Shown piece by piece: positions 7,861 through 17,117 of a stretch of 64,000 nucleotides of DNA. Each line of letters begins with the position of its first letter. Positions within the stretch are counted from its first letter, which is position 1. Location of the stretch: contig NZ_JAOEFX010000009.1 in assembly GCF_025421775.1 (NCBI RefSeq), positions 1-64,000 of the forward strand, read 5' to 3'. The DNA comes from Paenarthrobacter aurescens. Lineage in GTDB: Bacteria; Actinomycetota; Actinomycetes; Actinomycetales; Micrococcaceae. The notes under the pieces were generated by a model that searched no databases, was not told where the DNA came from, and worked only from the letters and a program-made list of their open reading frames with translations. The position numbers and the translations under genes are program-made.

Positions 7861-8181
7861 GGGGCGGTTTGTTGAGGGGACGGCCTTCCACTGCAGCTCC
7901 GAATATTCCGGGAATCGCGTCGTCCCTTGAGGGCTCCGAATACGGGTGCTATTGGGTTTATCTCAAAGCTGCGGAACGGGGCTGCCGCCAAATGGTCCCG
8001 GCCGGGTCGGGAGAGAGGGGCCTGAAGCGGCTGGCAGCATGCCACTGTCGTCCGCCGGGGTCAAGGGGCAGCTCCGGTTTTATTCCTCCACCGCGTCATG
8101 TTTCCCCTGTGGCGAACACGCCCCAAAAGTGTTGCTCCGGCACGTAGCATCAAAGTACGTCGTAGCTAGGAGTGTGGCGAA
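7861..8181 (+). promoter_or_regulatory. clpC upstream region with putative ClgR half-sites
   Basis: No convincing gene lies in these 321 bases. At 8102-8116, TTCCC-N5-GCGAA followed by AC matches the actinobacterial ClgR pattern (GTTCGC-N5-GCGAAC) fully in the right half and with one mismatch in the left TTCGC half. It lies about 65 bp before clpC, and ClgR activates clp genes in related bacteria. The clpC ribosome binding site AGGAG is at about 8169-8173. The site is a pattern match only. Confidence 0.45.
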
Positions 8182-10674
8182 ATGTTTGAGAGATTTACGG
8201 ACCGTGCCCGTCGCGTGGTCGTCCTTGCCCAAGAAGAGGCACGGATGCTCAACCACAATTACATCGGTACCGAGCACATCCTCTTGGGTCTGATCCACGA
8301 GGGTGAAGGCGTTGCTGCCAAGGCGCTCGAGTCCCTGAGCATTTCGCTCGATGGCGTTCGCGAGCAGGTACAGGAGATCATCGGCCAGGGCCAGCAAGCC
8401 CCGTCCGGTCACATCCCGTTCACGCCGCGCGCCAAGAAGGTGCTTGAGCTTTCCCTTCGCGAAGCACTGCAGCTCGGCCACAACTACATCGGTACTGAGC
8501 ACATCCTGCTCGGCCTCATTCGCGAAGGCGAAGGCGTGGCCGCCCAGGTGCTGGTCAAGCTGGGCGCAGACCTGAACCGGGTCCGCCAGCAGGTTATCCA
8601 GCTGCTCTCCGGCTACCAGGGCAAGGAGACCGCAGGCAGCGGCTCCGGCCAGGGCCAGCCGGAAGGTACTCCTGCCGGTTCGGTGGTGCTTGACCAGTTC
8701 GGGCGCAACCTCACGCAGGCTGCCCGCGAAAACAAGCTTGACCCTGTGATCGGCCGCGAGCAGGAGATGGAACGCGTCATGCAGGTCCTCTCCCGCCGCA
8801 CAAAGAACAACCCGGTGCTGATCGGTGAGCCCGGCGTCGGTAAGACTGCCGTCGTCGAAGGCCTCGCCCAGGCGATCGTCCGTGGCGATGTCCCTGAAAC
8901 CATCAAGGACAAGCAGCTGTACACGCTTGACCTCGGCTCCCTGGTTGCCGGCTCCCGCTACCGCGGTGACTTCGAAGAGCGCCTGAAGAAGGTCCTCAAG
9001 GAAATCCGCACGCGCGGCGACATCATCCTCTTCATCGACGAGATCCACACCCTCGTTGGTGCAGGTGCTGCCGAAGGCGCCATCGATGCTGCGTCCATCC
9101 TGAAGCCCATGCTGGCCCGTGGCGAGCTCCAGACCATCGGTGCCACCACGCTGGACGAGTACCGCAAGCACATTGAGAAGGACGCTGCACTTGAGCGCCG
9201 CTTCCAGCCCATCCAGGTCAAGGAACCCTCCGTTGCGCACGCAATCGAGATCCTCAAGGGCCTGCGCGACCGTTACGAGGCACACCACCGTGTCACGATT
9301 ACCGACGGCGCCCTCGCTTCAGCTGCGCAGCTGGCCGAACGCTACATCTCGGACCGCTTCCTGCCGGACAAGGCGATTGACCTTATCGATGAAGCCGGCG
9401 CACGCCTGCGTATCCGCCGCATGACCGCTCCGCCGGAGCTCAAGGCCATGGACGAGCGTATTGCGGACGTGAAGATGGAGAAGGAATCCGCCATCGACGC
9501 CCAGGACTTTGAGGGTGCTGCCTCGCTGCGCGACAAGGAGCAGAAGCTCATTGCCGAGCGCGCAGAGAAGGAACGCAACTGGAAGTCCGGCGGCATGGAC
9601 GACATTTCCGAGGTTGATGAAGACCTGATCGCCGAAGTTCTTGCGAACTCCACGGGCATCCCGGTCTTCAAGCTCACGGAGGAAGAGTCCTCGCGACTGC
9701 TCAAGATGGAAGACGAACTGCACAAGCGCGTCGTCGGCCAGAACGAGGCAATCAAGGCCCTGTCCCAGGCTATTCGCCGCACCCGTGCCGGCCTGAAGGA
9801 CCCCAAGCGTCCCGGTGGCTCGTTCATCTTCGCCGGCCCCACGGGCGTCGGCAAGACCGAGCTGGCCAAGGCTCTTGCCGAGTTCCTGTTCGGTGAAGAG
9901 GACGCCCTCATCACGCTGGACATGTCCGAGTACTCCGAGAAGCACACGGTTTCGCGTCTCTTCGGTGCACCTCCGGGCTACGTTGGCTATGAAGAAGGCG
10001 GCCAGCTGACCGAGAAGGTACGCCGGCGTCCGTTCTCCGTGGTCTTGTTCGACGAAGTTGAGAAGGCCCACGCGGACCTCTTCAACTCGCTGCTGCAGAT
10101 TCTGGAAGACGGCCGCCTGACCGACTCCCAGGGCCGCGTGGTGGACTTCAAGAACACCGTGATCATCATGACCACCAACCTTGGTACTCGCGATATTTCC
10201 AAGAGCGTGGCAACGGGCTTCCAGTCCGGCACGGACACCCAGACCGGCTACAACCGGATGCGGGCCCGGGTTACCGAAGAGCTTAAGCAGCACTTCCGCC
10301 CTGAGTTCCTCAACCGTGTTGACGACGTCGTGGTGTTCCCGCAGCTGACGCAGGACGAGATCATCGAGATCGTGGACCTGTTCGTGACCCGCTTGGAGCG
10401 TCGCCTCAAGGACAAGGACATGGGCATCGAGCTCACCCCTGCAGCCAAGGTTCTCCTTGCCACGCGTGGTTACGATCCCGCCATGGGTGCCCGGCCGCTG
10501 CGCCGCACCATCCAGCGCGAGATCGAGGACCAGCTGTCCGAGAAGATCCTGTTCGGTGAACTCCACTCCGGCGACATCGTTGTGGTGGACGTGGACGGCG
10601 AAGGTGACGACGCCAGGTTCACGTTCGAAGGCAACGCCAAGCCGCGCATCCCGGAGATCGCTCCGACCGCGTAA
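8182..10674 (+). CDS. clpC: ATP-dependent Clp protease ATPase subunit ClpC
   Basis: An 830-residue AAA+ unfoldase that feeds substrates to ClpP. Two N-terminal Clp repeats (residues 1-150, each with NYIGTEHILLGL) bind adaptors. The first ATPase module has Walker A GEPGVGKT near residue 215. A UVR segment of the M-domain lies near 425-460, which marks ClpC rather than ClpB. The second module has GPTGVGKT near 552 and the C-terminal D2 small domain. The length is normal. It is monocistronic, with a strong terminator after it. Confidence 0.97.
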   Translation: MFERFTDRARRVVVLAQEEARMLNHNYIGTEHILLGLIHEGEGVAAKALESLSISLDGVREQVQEIIGQGQQAPSGHIPFTPRAKKVLELSLREALQLGHNYIGTEHILLGLIREGEGVAAQVLVKLGADLNRVRQQVIQLLSGYQGKETAGSGSGQGQPEGTPAGSVVLDQFGRNLTQAARENKLDPVIGREQEMERVMQVLSRRTKNNPVLIGEPGVGKTAVVEGLAQAIVRGDVPETIKDKQLYTLDLGSLVAGSRYRGDFEERLKKVLKEIRTRGDIILFIDEIHTLVGAGAAEGAIDAASILKPMLARGELQTIGATTLDEYRKHIEKDAALERRFQPIQVKEPSVAHAIEILKGLRDRYEAHHRVTITDGALASAAQLAERYISDRFLPDKAIDLIDEAGARLRIRRMTAPPELKAMDERIADVKMEKESAIDAQDFEGAASLRDKEQKLIAERAEKERNWKSGGMDDISEVDEDLIAEVLANSTGIPVFKLTEEESSRLLKMEDELHKRVVGQNEAIKALSQAIRRTRAGLKDPKRPGGSFIFAGPTGVGKTELAKALAEFLFGEEDALITLDMSEYSEKHTVSRLFGAPPGYVGYEEGGQLTEKVRRRPFSVVLFDEVEKAHADLFNSLLQILEDGRLTDSQGRVVDFKNTVIIMTTNLGTRDISKSVATGFQSGTDTQTGYNRMRARVTEELKQHFRPEFLNRVDDVVVFPQLTQDEIIEIVDLFVTRLERRLKDKDMGIELTPAAKVLLATRGYDPAMGARPLRRTIQREIEDQLSEKILFGELHSGDIVVVDVDGEGDDARFTFEGNAKPRIPEIAPTA

Positions 10675-10691
10675 AGCACTTCAGCGCAAAG

Positions 10692-10732
10692 AAGCCCCGC
10701 CCGTTCCGCAAGGAGTGGGTGGGGCTTTTGCG
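10692..10732. terminator. Terminator between clpC and convergent TetR gene
   Basis: AAGCCCCGCCC (10692-10702) pairs with GGGTGGGGCTT (10717-10727) with one G-U pair, followed by TT. It lies between convergent genes and could serve both strands. Confidence 0.8.
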
Positions 10733-10745
10733 TTAACCCCGGATG

Positions 10746-11486
10746 CTAGGAGGGGACTCCTGCGCCGGTCAGGTAGTTCGTGATGATGCTGGTGAATTGC
10801 TCGTCCGGTTGGCCTTCGCCGGTGTGCCCCGTCATTGCCGCAGCCAGGTGTGGGTAATCCCCGGCCATGAGGGCTTCGGTGAGGTATTGCCCGCGGCCTG
10901 ATGCGACACCCTCTGGTTCGGTTGGGTGGGTTGTGGCCATTTCGTTTTGCACGAATGCGGAAGTGATGGCTGTCATCATGGCCACGGTCTGGAGTTTGGC
11001 AGGACCGGGGAGGTCCACCTTCGCCAAAGCGGCCAGGGCGGCTTCCAGGTAGCGGAGGGAGTTTGGGCCCATGGACGGACGGGTCAACAGCAGTGGCGCC
11101 AGCCACGGGTGCCGTCGCATGAGTCTCCGGCCTTGGCGCGCAAGATGCAGCAGTTGTTCCTGTGGTCCACCGGCGGCTGGCTTGAGGTGGTACTCGCTGC
11201 TGACTGTGTCCATCATGAGTTCTACGAGTTCATCGTGCGATTTCACGTAGCGGTACAGGGATGCGGCGCCAGAGCCGACACTTGCGGCAACGCGTCGAAT
11301 GGATACCGCAGCCAATCCCTCCTGATCGGCTATTTGTAGCGCCGCCGTTGCGATTCCTGTCCGGGAGTGTCCAGGTTTAGGCCCGACCACCGAGCGTTCA
11401 GGGCGGCGCCATAGATCGGTGGGATCCAAAGCAGGCAAGCGAGTACCGCCTTTCCTCCGGTCGTCGTGGTTTTGTCTTCTTCCCAT
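10746..11486 (-). CDS. TetR-family transcriptional regulator
   Basis: A TetR-type repressor of up to 246 residues. The helix-turn-helix lies in AALQIADQEGLAAVSIRRVA followed by LYRYVKSHDELVELM. A large ligand domain follows. The start is uncertain: ATG 11486 gives an atypical basic leader of about 33 residues, and GTG 11390 just before VGPKPG is a plausible alternative. It diverges from a glycosyltransferase gene. A perfect 8-bp dyad in the gap (11501-11523) is its likely operator, so it probably represses both genes until a small hydrophobic ligand binds. Confidence 0.85.
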   Translation of the reverse strand: MGRRQNHDDRRKGGTRLPALDPTDLWRRPERSVVGPKPGHSRTGIATAALQIADQEGLAAVSIRRVAASVGSGAASLYRYVKSHDELVELMMDTVSSEYHLKPAAGGPQEQLLHLARQGRRLMRRHPWLAPLLLTRPSMGPNSLRYLEAALAALAKVDLPGPAKLQTVAMMTAITSAFVQNEMATTHPTEPEGVASGRGQYLTEALMAGDYPHLAAAMTGHTGEGQPDEQFTSIITNYLTGAGVPS

Positions 11487-11500
11487 TTGACTATATTCTT

Positions 11501-11523
11501 AATTGCGAACGGTGATCGCAATT
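11501..11523. promoter_or_regulatory. TetR operator (perfect 8-bp dyad)
   Basis: AATTGCGA (11501-11508) and TCGCAATT (11516-11523) form a perfect inverted repeat around a 7-base spacer. It is centred in the 57-bp gap between the divergent TetR and glycosyltransferase genes. Arm length, spacing and position are typical of a TetR operator. Confidence 0.75.
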
Positions 11524-11543
11524 ATCAAGGGTGAGGGGCAGCA

Positions 11544-12752
11544 ATGCGCGTACTGATGGTTACTCCGGGCACACGCGGGGACGTTGCGCCCATGGCCGGG
11601 CTCGGTGGCCTCCTGCAGGGCCTGGGTTACGAGGTTGCTATTGCGGCGAACCCTGCCTACGCACCTTTGGTCGTTGAATCGGGATGCGAATTCAGGCCGC
11701 TCCCGGGCGACCTCGCCCGGCTGATCAGGCAGCCGGCGCCGGGCGCCAAGGCCACGGGCGGAAGCGTGCTCTCGTTCTGGCGTGAGCTCAGTGAATACAT
11801 GGAGAACGCCGCTATCGGCACCCTCGCGGCGGCCGAGGCGGGAGCTGATGTCATTCTGGCCAACTCGGTGGCACCCTACGCCTATGACGTTGCCGAGGCT
11901 TTCGGCATTCCGGCTGTTGGAGCCCATCTGCAGCCCACGGAACCCAGTGCCGCTTATCCGCCGGTCTTGATGAACTCCGCGCGAAGCCTCGGTTCGTGGG
12001 GAAACAGGATTATTGGGGAGCGGGCAGCTGCAGGTCCGGCTCCCTATGATGCCCCCAGTGCCCGGCTCCGCAAGTCGCTTGGTCTACGTCAGCAAAGCCG
12101 GGCGGCTGGTGAACGTCGCCGCCGGAAAGCCAACGCCACTATTCTTCACGGCATTAGCCCCACGGTCCTGCCAAGGCCGGCCGATTGGCATCCCGGCCTG
12201 GTCATGGCCGGGTACTGGTGGCCTCCGGCGAAGCCTGCCTGGCAGCCTCCCGCGGACCTTGTGGACTTCCTCGCGGACGGTCCGCCGCCCGTCTTCGTTG
12301 GCTTTGGAAGCAGCGCACATATCGATCCCGACTTCATCCTCGAGGCCACACGCCGCGCCGGAGTGAGGGCTGTGGTGCAGGGGGCCGAGGGCGCCCTGGG
12401 AGGCGACGTGATCGGCGTCGGAAGCGTTCCGCATGAGTGGCTGTTCCCACGCATGGCGGCCGTTGTCCACCATGCCGGAGCCGGAACAACGGCTGCCGGC
12501 CTGCGGGCCGGTGTGCCCGCCGTGGGCGTCCCTGTGTACACCGACCAGCCACTTTGGGCGTCCCGGGTTGCCGCCCTTGGTGCCGGACCTGCGCCGATTC
12601 CGTACAAGAAGCTCACTCCGGAGCGCCTGGGTGACGCCATCAAGCAAACCCTCACTACGCCGTCGTACGCATCGCGGGCAGCGGAACTGGGGGCCGCCAT
12701 CGCGAAAGAAGACGGAACCGTCGCAGTACTCGAGGCCCTGCGGGGGCTCTGA
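11544..12752 (+). CDS. MGT-type glycosyltransferase (family GT1)
   Basis: A 402-residue GT-B fold glycosyltransferase of the macrolide/UDP-glycosyltransferase type. The N-terminal acceptor domain opens with MRVLMVTPGTRGDVAP. The C-terminal nucleotide-sugar domain carries the signature HHAGAGTTAAGLRAGVP...DQPLWA. Such enzymes put a sugar on small lipophilic acceptors such as sterols, macrolides or flavonoids, often as detoxification. That fits control by a TetR repressor. The ATG has GAGGGG upstream. The natural acceptor is unknown. Confidence 0.88.
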   Translation: MRVLMVTPGTRGDVAPMAGLGGLLQGLGYEVAIAANPAYAPLVVESGCEFRPLPGDLARLIRQPAPGAKATGGSVLSFWRELSEYMENAAIGTLAAAEAGADVILANSVAPYAYDVAEAFGIPAVGAHLQPTEPSAAYPPVLMNSARSLGSWGNRIIGERAAAGPAPYDAPSARLRKSLGLRQQSRAAGERRRRKANATILHGISPTVLPRPADWHPGLVMAGYWWPPAKPAWQPPADLVDFLADGPPPVFVGFGSSAHIDPDFILEATRRAGVRAVVQGAEGALGGDVIGVGSVPHEWLFPRMAAVVHHAGAGTTAAGLRAGVPAVGVPVYTDQPLWASRVAALGAGPAPIPYKKLTPERLGDAIKQTLTTPSYASRAAELGAAIAKEDGTVAVLEALRGL

Positions 12753-12836
12753 CGCTCAAGGAAGAATCTGAAAGTACTGTTTCACTGTGAGTGAACCACT
12801 CTGTGATCGGCAACACAATGCGTGTTGAATCGGATC

Positions 12837-14933
12837 ATGGACTCTGCTGACACCCCGGGCGAGCAGCCCGAAACCCCCTTCCACGACATCGACCACTACC
12901 TCGCCATCCCACGGGTTGGTGGCCTGACCCTGAGCCCCGACGGCAGACGCCTGGTCACCACCGTGACGACGCTGAACGGCAAGGGAACCGAGTTCGCCAC
13001 CGCCCTGTGGGAGATCGACCCCACGGGCCGGAAGCATGCACGCCGGATCACCCGCAGCTCCAAGGGCGAGACCGGCGCCGTCTTCGCTGCCAACGGCGAC
13101 CTGTACTTCACCTCGGCGCGTCCCGATCCGGACAGCCCCGATGCCGACCCCGTCAACGCACTTTGGCTGTTGCCATCCGACGGGGGAGAAGCCCGTGTGG
13201 TGCACTCCCGCGCCGGCGGCATCAGCGCCGTCCTGGCGGCCAAAGACGCGGACGCCACCTTCGTCAACGCCGAGGTCCTGGCGGGATCTGCGGATGAGGA
13301 CAACGACGAAGCGCGCCGCAAGGCCCGCAAGGACAACAAAGTCTCCGCCATCCTGCACAGCGGCTACCCCGTCCGCTACTGGGATGCCGACCTTGGCCCC
13401 GCCGAGCCGCGGCTCTTCGCGGTGGAGCAGGGTGAAGAGAAGGAGCCCGGCAAGCCTTCCACCGTGGACGCCGCTGCCCCGCTCAAGCTCCGGAACCTCA
13501 CTGCCGGCGTCGGCGGCTCGCTGCGCGAGGCCACAACGGTGGTCAGTCCGGACGGAAAGACCATCTATACAAGCATGTCCAAGGCGCTTGCGAAGGCCGA
13601 CAGCCGTGAGGTGTTGGCCGCCGTCGACGTCGCCACCGGCAACGTCAAGGTACTGCTCGACCACGAGGGGATGAGCTACTTCCCGGGGCCGGTCAGCCCT
13701 GACAATGGAACGCTGGTGGTGCAGAGTGAGAGCGACACCACCCCCGCCCGCGCTCCCCAGGTGAAGTTGCACCTGCTGAACGTCTCCGGCGGCGGGGCTG
13801 CGGACCTGGAGCCGCTGGCGCACCAATGGGACCGTTGGTCCACACCCCTCGCCTGGCTTCCGGACGGCAGTGCGGTGCTTGTTACAGCGGACGACGACGG
13901 CGCGTCGCCGGTTTTCCGGATTGACGTCGCAGATGGTGGGGTCACGCGGGTGACGAAGGACGCCGCCGCCTATTCCGACGTCGTGGTTTCCCCTGACGGA
14001 ACCACGGCGTATGCGCTGCGAAGCTCGTACGAGTTCCCCGCCGAAGCGGTGCGGATCAACCTCGCCACAGGGGAAACGGCCCGGCTGCAGGCTCCGGCGG
14101 AGCGGCCAGCATACAAGGGTCGCCTGGAGCGCGTGGAGACGACGGCGGAGGACGGCTCGCGCGTGCCGGCGTACCTCGCGCTCCCGGACGTTGCGTCCGC
14201 GGCAAACCCTGCGCCGCTGTTGTTGTGGATCCACGGCGGGCCGCTGGCCTCGTGGAACGCGTGGACGTGGCGCTGGAACCCGTGGCTGCTGGTGGCCAAG
14301 GGCTATGCCGTGCTCTTGCCCGATCCTGCCCTCTCCACAGGTTATGGCCAGGACTTCATCCAACGCGGATGGGGCGAGTGGGGCAAGAAACCTTTCACCG
14401 ACCTCATGGCCATTACTGACGCGGTGGTGGCGAGGCCGGAAATTGACGAGTCGCGGACTGCTGCGATGGGCGGATCGTTCGGCGGCTACATGGCCAACTG
14501 GGTCGCCGGGCAAACCGACCGCTTCAAGGCGATCGTCACCCACGCCAGCTTGTGGGCGCTGGACCAGTTCGGCCCCACTACGGATGCGGCACAGTACTGG
14601 CTGAAGGAAATGACGGAGGAGATGGCGACAGCGAACTCGCCGCACCGGAACGTAGGCAATATCAAGACGCCCATGCTGGTGATCCACGGTGACAAGGACT
14701 ATCGGGTGCCGATCGGCGAAGGCCTGCGGCTTTGGTACGAGCTCCTGTCGTCATCCCAACTGCCTGCTGACGAAAACGGCCAGAGCCCGCATCGGTTCCT
14801 CTACTTCCCGGACGAGAACCACTGGATCCTGCAACCGAAACACGCGAAGGTTTGGTATGGCGTGGTCGAGCACTTCCTGGCGAAACAGGTGCTGGGCGAA
14901 GACCTGCCGGTTCCTGAGGAGTTGGGGCTGTAA
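12837..14933 (+). CDS. S9-family serine peptidase (prolyl oligopeptidase/DPP type)
   Basis: A 698-residue peptidase counted from ATG 12837; a GTG at 12822 would add 5 residues. The N-terminal half is a beta-propeller (repeats with SPDG, LPDG and similar). The C-terminal half is the alpha/beta hydrolase. The triad is readable: Ser547 in GGSFGGY, Asp621 in HGDKDYR and His662 in DENHWI. There is no signal peptide, so it acts in the cytosol on short peptides. It has no operon partner. Confidence 0.92.
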   Translation: MDSADTPGEQPETPFHDIDHYLAIPRVGGLTLSPDGRRLVTTVTTLNGKGTEFATALWEIDPTGRKHARRITRSSKGETGAVFAANGDLYFTSARPDPDSPDADPVNALWLLPSDGGEARVVHSRAGGISAVLAAKDADATFVNAEVLAGSADEDNDEARRKARKDNKVSAILHSGYPVRYWDADLGPAEPRLFAVEQGEEKEPGKPSTVDAAAPLKLRNLTAGVGGSLREATTVVSPDGKTIYTSMSKALAKADSREVLAAVDVATGNVKVLLDHEGMSYFPGPVSPDNGTLVVQSESDTTPARAPQVKLHLLNVSGGGAADLEPLAHQWDRWSTPLAWLPDGSAVLVTADDDGASPVFRIDVADGGVTRVTKDAAAYSDVVVSPDGTTAYALRSSYEFPAEAVRINLATGETARLQAPAERPAYKGRLERVETTAEDGSRVPAYLALPDVASAANPAPLLLWIHGGPLASWNAWTWRWNPWLLVAKGYAVLLPDPALSTGYGQDFIQRGWGEWGKKPFTDLMAITDAVVARPEIDESRTAAMGGSFGGYMANWVAGQTDRFKAIVTHASLWALDQFGPTTDAAQYWLKEMTEEMATANSPHRNVGNIKTPMLVIHGDKDYRVPIGEGLRLWYELLSSSQLPADENGQSPHRFLYFPDENHWILQPKHAKVWYGVVEHFLAKQVLGEDLPVPEELGL

Positions 14934-14985
14934 CACCGTAATGGCGGAGGCTGGGGAGAACTTGCTTCCTCGTTAGGATGGGGGA

Positions 14986-15495
14986 GTGAATTCGACCTTC
15001 AGCCTCCGCCCTGCCCGCACCAGTGATGTGGCGGCTATCAAGAGGCTTGTGGCGCCTTTGGCTGAGGAGCGGATTCTCATGGCCAAAGAGACTGTGGCGT
15101 ACTACGAGAGTCTCCAGGAATTTCGGATCGCCGAGTCTGGCGACGGCGAGGTGATCGGCTGCGGTGCCCTGCACGTAATGTGGGAGGACCTGGCCGAGAT
15201 CCGTACACTGGCTGCGGCAGACTCCTGGCGTGGCCGTGGGGTGGGGCACGTCCTGGTGGAGGACCTGTTGGAAGAAGCGCGGGCCCTCGGTGTGAGCCGC
15301 GTGTTCTGCCTGACGTTCGAGGTGGACTTCTTCAAGCGCCATGGATTCGAAGTCATGGCGGACCAGTCGGCCGTGGATCCGCAGGTGTACTCCGAGCTGC
15401 TGCGCTCGCATGACGAGGGCGTGGCCGAGTTCCTGGACCTTGCCCGGGTAAAGCCGAACACCTTGGGCAACACCCGCATGATCAAGCAGCTCTAG
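14986..15495 (+). CDS. GNAT-family amino-acid N-acetyltransferase (ArgA/Rv2747-like)
   Basis: A 169-residue GNAT protein. The acetyl-CoA loop is RGRGVGHVLVEDL (about residues 84-96). The C-terminal stretch ending in ARVKPNTLGNTRM resembles single-domain N-acetylglutamate synthases of actinobacteria, which acetylate glutamate for arginine biosynthesis. The GTG start lies 6 bases after TAGGAT (14974-14979), so the mRNA is probably leaderless. No other arginine genes are nearby. The GNAT assignment is firm; the glutamate substrate is inferred. Confidence 0.8.
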   Translation: MNSTFSLRPARTSDVAAIKRLVAPLAEERILMAKETVAYYESLQEFRIAESGDGEVIGCGALHVMWEDLAEIRTLAAADSWRGRGVGHVLVEDLLEEARALGVSRVFCLTFEVDFFKRHGFEVMADQSAVDPQVYSELLRSHDEGVAEFLDLARVKPNTLGNTRMIKQL

Positions 15496-15590
15496 GGCCG
15501 CACCCCATCAGTCTCTGCATCTGATTCCGTCCTGCGTGGCGCGTCGATCAACCCTGCCCCATTATGGGTGATTTATTATCTCTTCTCTTA

Positions 15591-15607
15591 TATCCAGTTG
15601 ATGGATA
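15591..15607. promoter_or_regulatory. Operator-like dyad upstream of FAD oxidoreductase
   Basis: TATCCA-GTTGA-TGGATA is a perfect 6-bp inverted repeat in an AT-rich stretch 58 bp before the oxidoreductase start. It looks like a repressor site near the promoter. No regulator gene is adjacent. Confidence 0.5.
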
Positions 15608-15664
15608 AACTGATTGAGGCTTGCTGGGGAAGCTTCCACCACATCGGTCAATTGAGAGAAGATC

Positions 15665-17113
15665 ATGCAGTCCCACGCGTCCTTTTCAGATGTTTCAGAA
15701 CTCCAACTCAGCGTGCGCGGTCCCGTGTTCACGCCTGCCGATCCCGGCTTCGCCGCAGAAGTAGCGGCCTTCAATCTGTCCACACAGCACCAGCCGGATC
15801 TTGCCTTCGGAGCCCTCGACGCAGAGGACGTTTCGGCGGCAGTCCACTGGGCCGCGGAGCGGGGAATGCCCGTGTCCGTTCAATCCACCGGACACGGTGC
15901 CACCAATGCCATTGAGGGCGGTTTGCTGATCAGCACCCGCCGCATGCTCGAACTCAGCATAGATCCCCTGGAGAAGACGGCCCGCGTGGGTGCGGGCGTC
16001 CGCTGGAAAGCCGTAGTGGACCTGGCCGCAACCTTCGGTTTGATGGGGCTCTGCGGTTCCACCACTGACGTTGGCGTGGTGGGTTACACGCTGGGCGGTG
16101 GCTTGCCGATCCTCGGCCGCAAGTACGGCTTCGCTTCGGACCACGTCATCGCCTTCGAACTCGTCACGGCAGATGGCACCCAGCGTCGGGTGACCAAGGA
16201 TGAGAATTCAGAGCTGTTCCATCTCCTGCGCGGAGGCAAGGGCAACCTCGGAATCGTCACGGCCATGGAATTCCACCTGTTCCCGGGCTCGGACCTGTAT
16301 GCCGGCGGCGTGTACTACGACGGCGGGCATGCCCCCGAGGTGCTGCAGGCGTTCAGGGATTGGGTGCCTGCACTGCCCTTGGAGGCGTCGGCATCCCTCG
16401 CCTTCCTGCGGCTTCCGGACATGGATATGATTCCCGAGCCGCTGCGCGGAAAGTTCGTCATCCACCTCCGTTATGCCTACCAAGGCGATCTGGCTGCGGC
16501 AGCAGATCTCCTCGAACCAATGCGCCGGAGCGCCCCCTTCATGATGGACGCCACCGGGCCGTTGGACTCCACTCAATTCGACACCATCCACCAGGATCCG
16601 GATCAGCCCGTACCAGTGCGGGAGCACGGCTTCCTGCTGGATCGGCTGGACGACCAAGCCGCAGACGCGCTGCTGCGGCACTTTGGCCCCGGCGTCGAAA
16701 GTCCTGTGTTGCTGGCAGAACTCCGTCTCCTGGGTGGAGCCCTGGCCACGAGCGCGGAGGGGGAGGACATTGTTGGTGGGCGTGACGCGGCGTTCAGCTT
16801 CTTTATGGGTGCTATCGCTGTCCCGCCGGTTCTCGAGGTACTGCCGGCAGTCTTCAACGCTGTCCATGAAGACCTTCGTCCAGCAGCCAACGCCGGAACC
16901 TTTGTGAACCTGCACGGCCACTTTGTGGATGCAGAAGACAGGGAGAGGCCTTGGCTGCCCAGCGCACGGGAACGGCTCCGTAAGGCCAAGGCCGAGTTGG
17001 ATCCGAAGAATATGTTCAGCTTTGGCCACGTTGTAGGGCTTCCCGTCATCGACCAGACTGTGCTGCTCGAAGATGTTGTGACCGCCGGTGGCGACGCCGT
17101 GCTGAACAACTAA
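15665..17113 (+). CDS. FAD-binding oxidoreductase (BBE/6-hydroxynicotine-oxidase-like)
   Basis: A 482-residue flavoprotein of the PCMH/VAO superfamily. The N-terminal FAD domain has STGHGATNA, whose His can carry covalent flavin, then VGAGVRW and GYTLGGGLPILGRKYG. The C-terminal BBE motif region includes LRKAKAELDPKNMFSFGH. Such enzymes oxidise sugars, alkaloids or similar small molecules with oxygen. No second Cys anchor is evident after the His, so single covalent attachment is more likely. A small gene follows after 4 bases. The substrate is unknown. Confidence 0.88.
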   Translation: MQSHASFSDVSELQLSVRGPVFTPADPGFAAEVAAFNLSTQHQPDLAFGALDAEDVSAAVHWAAERGMPVSVQSTGHGATNAIEGGLLISTRRMLELSIDPLEKTARVGAGVRWKAVVDLAATFGLMGLCGSTTDVGVVGYTLGGGLPILGRKYGFASDHVIAFELVTADGTQRRVTKDENSELFHLLRGGKGNLGIVTAMEFHLFPGSDLYAGGVYYDGGHAPEVLQAFRDWVPALPLEASASLAFLRLPDMDMIPEPLRGKFVIHLRYAYQGDLAAAADLLEPMRRSAPFMMDATGPLDSTQFDTIHQDPDQPVPVREHGFLLDRLDDQAADALLRHFGPGVESPVLLAELRLLGGALATSAEGEDIVGGRDAAFSFFMGAIAVPPVLEVLPAVFNAVHEDLRPAANAGTFVNLHGHFVDAEDRERPWLPSARERLRKAKAELDPKNMFSFGHVVGLPVIDQTVLLEDVVTAGGDAVLNN

Positions 17114-17117
17114 GGGG

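Noticed and set aside
12756..14687. Long reading frame antisense to the S9 peptidase (over 600 codons)
   Set aside because: It is the mirror frame of a high-GC gene. The forward frame has a complete S9 triad and propeller repeats, and the antisense product has no recognisable domain.
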